A DNA stretch of 9,318 nt, taken from Fimbriiglobus sp. (GTDB lineage: Bacteria; Planctomycetota; Planctomycetia; Gemmatales; Gemmataceae). Below, in pieces: positions 6,299-9,318 of the stretch (position 1 is its first letter; each line of letters opens with the position of its first letter). The stretch is taken from assembly GCA_025352585.1 (NCBI GenBank), contig JANXTD010000882.1:1-9318 (forward strand), given 5' to 3'. Position numbers and translations under genes: made by a program. Under the pieces are notes generated by a model, which did not search any database, had not been told where the DNA came from, and worked only from the letters and a program-made list of their open reading frames with translations.

Positions 6299-7603
6299 TC
6301 ACTTCATGGGGATCGTTTGGTCGCGGTCGGGGCCGACCGACGCTACCATCACCGGCACGCCCAGCGTCTCGGCAACCCGGTCGATGTAGCGGCGGCAGTT
6401 CGCCGGCAAGTCGCTCGCCTTGCGGCACTTCGTCAAGTCCTCGGCCCAGCCGGGCAGCGTCTCGTAGACCGGCTTGCAGCGGGCCAAAACGTGCGCGTCG
6501 CTGGGGAAGTGCGTGATGCGTTCGCCGTCGAGGTCGTAAGCCGTGGCGATTTTCAGGTCGCCGATGCCGCTGAGCACGTCGAGGAGCATCAGCGAGAACT
6601 CGTCCACGCCGGCCAGCATCGTCGTGTAGGCGAGGGCAACGCCGTCGAGCCAGCCGGTGCGGCGCGGCCGGCCGGTGACGGTGCCGTACTCGCGGCCGAC
6701 GCGGCGGATGCGCTCGCCGAGGCCGTCGGGGCCGTCGTCGAGTTCGGTGGGGAACGGCCCGCGGCCAACCCGCGTCGTGTAAGCCTTGACGACGCCGATG
6801 GTACGCGTCAAGACCTTCGACGGCACGCCGGAGCCGCCCCAGATGCCGGCCGGCAAGCTGCTGCTGCTAGTCACGTAGGGGTAAGTGCCGTGGTCCACGT
6901 CGAGCAGGCTGCCTTGCGCCGCCTCGAAGAGGATTTTCTTCGACGCCTTGAGGCCGTCGTGCAACAGGCGTGTCGTGTCGCAGACGAACGGCCGCAGACG
7001 CTCGGCGTAGCGACTGTACTCGTCGGCGATGGCCGACGCCTCGAACGCCTTCGAGGTGTGCTTACTGCCGGCAGTCAAGGCGTGGATGAAGCGGTTCTTG
7101 TACGGCACGACGTAGCTGAGGCGCTCTTGCAGGTGCTTGGGGTCGAGCAGTTCGCCGACGCGGATGGCGAAGCGGCGGCCGACCTTGTCCTGGTAGCACG
7201 GCCCGATGCCGCGGCCGGTCGTGCCGATGGCCCCGCCGTCGCCGGCGCTCTCGACGACGCGCTCTTCTTCCATGTGGTACGGGAAGATGACGTGGGCGTG
7301 GTCGCTGACCTTGAGGTTGGCCCCGACCGGGACGTTCGCTTCGAGGAGCTGGTCGATCTCTTCGAGCAGCCGCGGCGGGTAGATCACCACGCCGTTGCCG
7401 ATGACCGAAGTGACTTTCGACTTCAGGATGCCCGTCGGCAGCAGCGAGAGCTTGAAGGTGCGGCTGCCCCAGACGATCGTGTGCCCGGCGTTGGCCCCGC
7501 CGTTGTAGCGGACGACGAAGTCGTGGTCGTCGGAGAGGAGGTCGACAATTTTGCCCTTGGCCTCGTCGCCCCACTGGAGGCCAACCACACACGTCGCGGG
7601 CAT
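6299..7603 (-). CDS. purA: Adenylosuccinate synthase
   Basis: The 434-residue product converts IMP, aspartate and GTP to adenylosuccinate, the first committed step from IMP to AMP. The N-terminus GLQWGDEAKGK (8-18) carries the catalytic Asp13, and NAGHT (38-42) the catalytic His41, at the same numbers as in E. coli PurA. The usual DEGKGK is DEAKGK here, and GGxNAGHT is preceded by YN. Further family motifs are GTTGRGIGP, FEAAQGSLLDVDHGTYPYVT, TRVGRGPFPTE and GTVTGRPRRTGW. Length is typical. ATG 7603 is fixed by the family N-terminus; a long upstream open frame has no similarity. No strong Shine-Dalgarno site is visible. It is probably the first gene of an operon with uppS and cdsA (2- and 3-nt gaps), transcribed away from the dacB-like gene. 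Confidence 0.97.
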   Translation of the reverse strand: MPATCVVGLQWGDEAKGKIVDLLSDDHDFVVRYNGGANAGHTIVWGSRTFKLSLLPTGILKSKVTSVIGNGVVIYPPRLLEEIDQLLEANVPVGANLKVSDHAHVIFPYHMEEERVVESAGDGGAIGTTGRGIGPCYQDKVGRRFAIRVGELLDPKHLQERLSYVVPYKNRFIHALTAGSKHTSKAFEASAIADEYSRYAERLRPFVCDTTRLLHDGLKASKKILFEAAQGSLLDVDHGTYPYVTSSSSLPAGIWGGSGVPSKVLTRTIGVVKAYTTRVGRGPFPTELDDGPDGLGERIRRVGREYGTVTGRPRRTGWLDGVALAYTTMLAGVDEFSLMLLDVLSGIGDLKIATAYDLDGERITHFPSDAHVLARCKPVYETLPGWAEDLTKCRKASDLPANCRRYIDRVAETLGVPVMVASVGPDRDQTIPMK

Positions 7604-7662
7604 ACCGGTCCGTCCATCGTTGAGGGAGAAACTCCGGGCGCGGCGGTGCGCCCAACCGGGAA

Positions 7663-7690
7663 AGCCTAGCCACCGGCGTCGGTGCGTCAA
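7663..7690 (-). promoter_or_regulatory. purA: Candidate purA operon promoter
   Basis: On the minus strand TTGACG (7690-7685) is followed after 16 bp by TAGGCT (7668-7663). The -35 is 5 of 6 to the sigma70 consensus but the -10 is only 3 of 6. This would leave a leader of roughly 50 nt before ATG 7603. The call is motif-based. Confidence 0.27.
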
Positions 7691-7694
7691 GGGC

Positions 7695-7723
7695 TTGCAA
7701 TCGGCGCGGCCGTGAATGACAAT
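7695..7723 (+). promoter_or_regulatory. Candidate promoter of the D-Ala-D-Ala carboxypeptidase gene
   Basis: TTGCAA (7695-7700), 17 bp, GACAAT (7718-7723) lie about 30 nt before the GTG start at 7756. Each hexamer is 4 of 6 to consensus, and the -10 is the same GACAAT as in the fasciclin upstream candidate. It is back to back with the purA candidate in the 152-bp divergent spacer. Confidence 0.25.
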
Positions 7724-7755
7724 CGCCACCTCCCGAACTCAACCCGAGGTGCGAC

Positions 7756-9306
7756 GTGCCCCGACTCTGCCCCTGCCTGGTCGTCCTACTCTTCGCGCAA
7801 GCGCTGTCGGCGCAAGACGCGCTCGGCCCCAAGATCGCCGCGGTGACCGAGGGGCCGGACTACGCGCACAGCCGCTGGGGGCTGCTGTTCGTGGACGCCA
7901 AGTCGGGCGAGGTCGTCTACGCCAAGAACGCCGACCTGTTCTTCTGCCCCGCGAGCGTGACGAAGCTGTTCACCTGCGGCGCGGCGATGGTGGCGTACGG
8001 TGCCGACCACCGCTTCGTCACCCCCCTGCACCGCCGCGGCACGGTCTCGAAGGCCGGCAAGCTCGACGGCGACCTGGTCCTCGTCGCGCAGGGCGACGTG
8101 ACCTTCGGCGGCCGCCGCGCCGCCGACGGCACGACGGCGTACCGGGACAACGACCACACCTACACCGACGGCCTTACCCCCGAGGCCGAGGTCACCGACA
8201 CCGACCCGCTACACGCCTTCAAAGCCCTGGCGAAGCAGGTCAAGGCCGCGGGGATTACGCACGTCGGGGGCGAGGTGCTGATCGACGCGCGGCTCTTCGC
8301 CCCGGCACGCGGCACCGGCAGCGGCCCCGCCGCGGTCAGCCCCGTGATGGTCAACGACAACATGATCGACCTGGTCATCACCCCCGGCGAGGCCGTCGGC
8401 GACCCGGCAAAAATCACGGTTCGCCCGGAGTCGGCGTACCTGCGCGGCGACATCCTGGTCCGCACCGGCGTGAAGGGCAGCAAGGTCACCATGAGCGAGC
8501 CGGGCACCGACCCCGCCGCGTACGTCCTCCGCGGCAGCATCCCACTGGGGAGCAAGCCGATCGTCTCCGCAATCGCCATCGAACGGCCCGCCGAGTTCGC
8601 CCGGACGCTACTGATCGAGGCCTTGCGGCGTGAAGGCGTCCGCGTGGACGCCGCGCTGTTCCAGGCTCCGAACGCCGCGCTACCGGAGGGCAAGGCCGAC
8701 TACGAGGACCTGCCGGTGGTCGCGTCGTACCAGTCCGAACCGCTCATCGACGTGCTGAAAATCACGCTCAAAGTGAGCCACAACCTCTACGCCAGCACGC
8801 TGCCGTGCCTGGTGGGGGCCAAGGCCGGCAAGACGACGCTGCGCGAGGGGATGCTCGAAGAGGGCAAGATTTTGAAGGGCCTCGGCCTCGACATGGCGGC
8901 GGTGTCGTTCGGCGGCGGCGCGGGCGGCTCGCGCGCCGACCACGTCACCCCGCGCTCGACGGTGCAGTTGCTCCAGGCGTTGAAGAAGCGTCCCGACTGG
9001 CCGGCGTTCGAGGCCTGCCTGCCGGTGTTGGGCGTCGATGGCACGCTGGCCACGGTGGTGCCCAAAACGAGTGCAGCGCTCGGCAAGGTCCGCGCGAAGT
9101 CCGGGACGTACTTCTGGGACGACGAGGCGAACGGCCGCACGCACCTGAACAGTAAGGCGTTGGCCGGGACGATGACGACGAAGTCGGGGCGCGAGCTGGT
9201 GTTCGCGGTGTTCGTCAACGACGTGCCGCTGCCGAAGGGCGTCAAGCCGCGCCGCGAGGGGCTAGTTTTGGGCAAGCTCGCCGAGATTGTGTACGAGGCG
9301 GAGTAG
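7756..9306 (+). CDS. dacB: D-alanyl-D-alanine carboxypeptidase/endopeptidase, S13 (PBP4, DacB) family
   Basis: The 516-residue exported product belongs to the PBP4 family, which trims the terminal D-Ala from peptidoglycan stems or cuts cross-links in the periplasm. Residues 1-19 form a short signal peptide ending LSA before QD. The three penicillin-binding motifs are present in order: SVTK (67-70, nucleophile Ser67, followed by LFT), SHN (341-343) and KSG (448-450). The last is usually KTG; serine is a conservative change. The large insert between motifs 1 and 2, typical of S13 enzymes, is present, and the length is normal. GTG 7756 is chosen because GAGGTG lies 4-5 nt upstream and the signal peptide begins there. 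The enzyme suits planctomycetes now known to have peptidoglycan. It is divergent from purA-uppS-cdsA; what follows is outside the window, and only 12 nt remain. Confidence 0.92.
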   Translation: MPRLCPCLVVLLFAQALSAQDALGPKIAAVTEGPDYAHSRWGLLFVDAKSGEVVYAKNADLFFCPASVTKLFTCGAAMVAYGADHRFVTPLHRRGTVSKAGKLDGDLVLVAQGDVTFGGRRAADGTTAYRDNDHTYTDGLTPEAEVTDTDPLHAFKALAKQVKAAGITHVGGEVLIDARLFAPARGTGSGPAAVSPVMVNDNMIDLVITPGEAVGDPAKITVRPESAYLRGDILVRTGVKGSKVTMSEPGTDPAAYVLRGSIPLGSKPIVSAIAIERPAEFARTLLIEALRREGVRVDAALFQAPNAALPEGKADYEDLPVVASYQSEPLIDVLKITLKVSHNLYASTLPCLVGAKAGKTTLREGMLEEGKILKGLGLDMAAVSFGGGAGGSRADHVTPRSTVQLLQALKKRPDWPAFEACLPVLGVDGTLATVVPKTSAALGKVRAKSGTYFWDDEANGRTHLNSKALAGTMTTKSGRELVFAVFVNDVPLPKGVKPRREGLVLGKLAEIVYEAE

Positions 9307-9318
9307 CGCCCGCCCGCG

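Overview
This 9.3 kb window is high-GC bacterial DNA with dense gene packing, long spurious frames on the opposite strand and few strong Shine-Dalgarno sites. Several traits point to a planctomycete, probably of the Gemmata group: a stand-alone KdpD N-terminal protein, a CdsA whose signature reads PGFGG...LDVMDS instead of PGHGG...LDR, a short UvrC-like protein, and a four-helix-bundle 'IVP' gene outside rDNA. This assignment is inferred from protein character; no rRNA is present.

Left end (1-1602, + strand). A small IVP-family gene (38-418) sits inside a 462-bp unit (13-474) bounded by 40-bp inverted repeats that match at 38 of 40 positions. The right repeat ends on the base before the ATG of a KdpD-type gene (475-1602) that has the KdpD ATP-binding and universal-stress domains but no membrane or kinase part. 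Bacterial 23S rRNA intervening sequences have the same design (stem-forming ends around an IVP reading frame), but here the unit lies against a protein gene. This is the most unusual structure in the window.

Middle (1599-3580). A GIY-YIG/UVR nuclease resembling the N-terminal half of UvrC (minus strand) ends tail-to-tail with the KdpD-type gene, sharing 4 bp. A roughly 220-bp divergent spacer separates it from a secreted single-domain fasciclin (FAS1) protein (3027-3524, +). A 13-bp GC hairpin then separates the fasciclin gene from the convergent phoH.

Right part (3596-9306). A probable minus-strand operon runs purA - uppS - cdsA - phoH, with gaps of 2, 3 and 97 nt. It links AMP synthesis, undecaprenyl phosphate carrier synthesis, CDP-diacylglycerol synthesis and a PhoH ATPase. 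Divergent from purA is an S13-family D-Ala-D-Ala carboxypeptidase gene (dacB-like, 7756-9306), so cell-envelope functions lie on both sides of the purA promoter region. Apart from the inverted-repeat unit the window looks like ordinary housekeeping chromosome. There are no tRNA or rRNA genes, no CRISPR array and no recognisable transposase.
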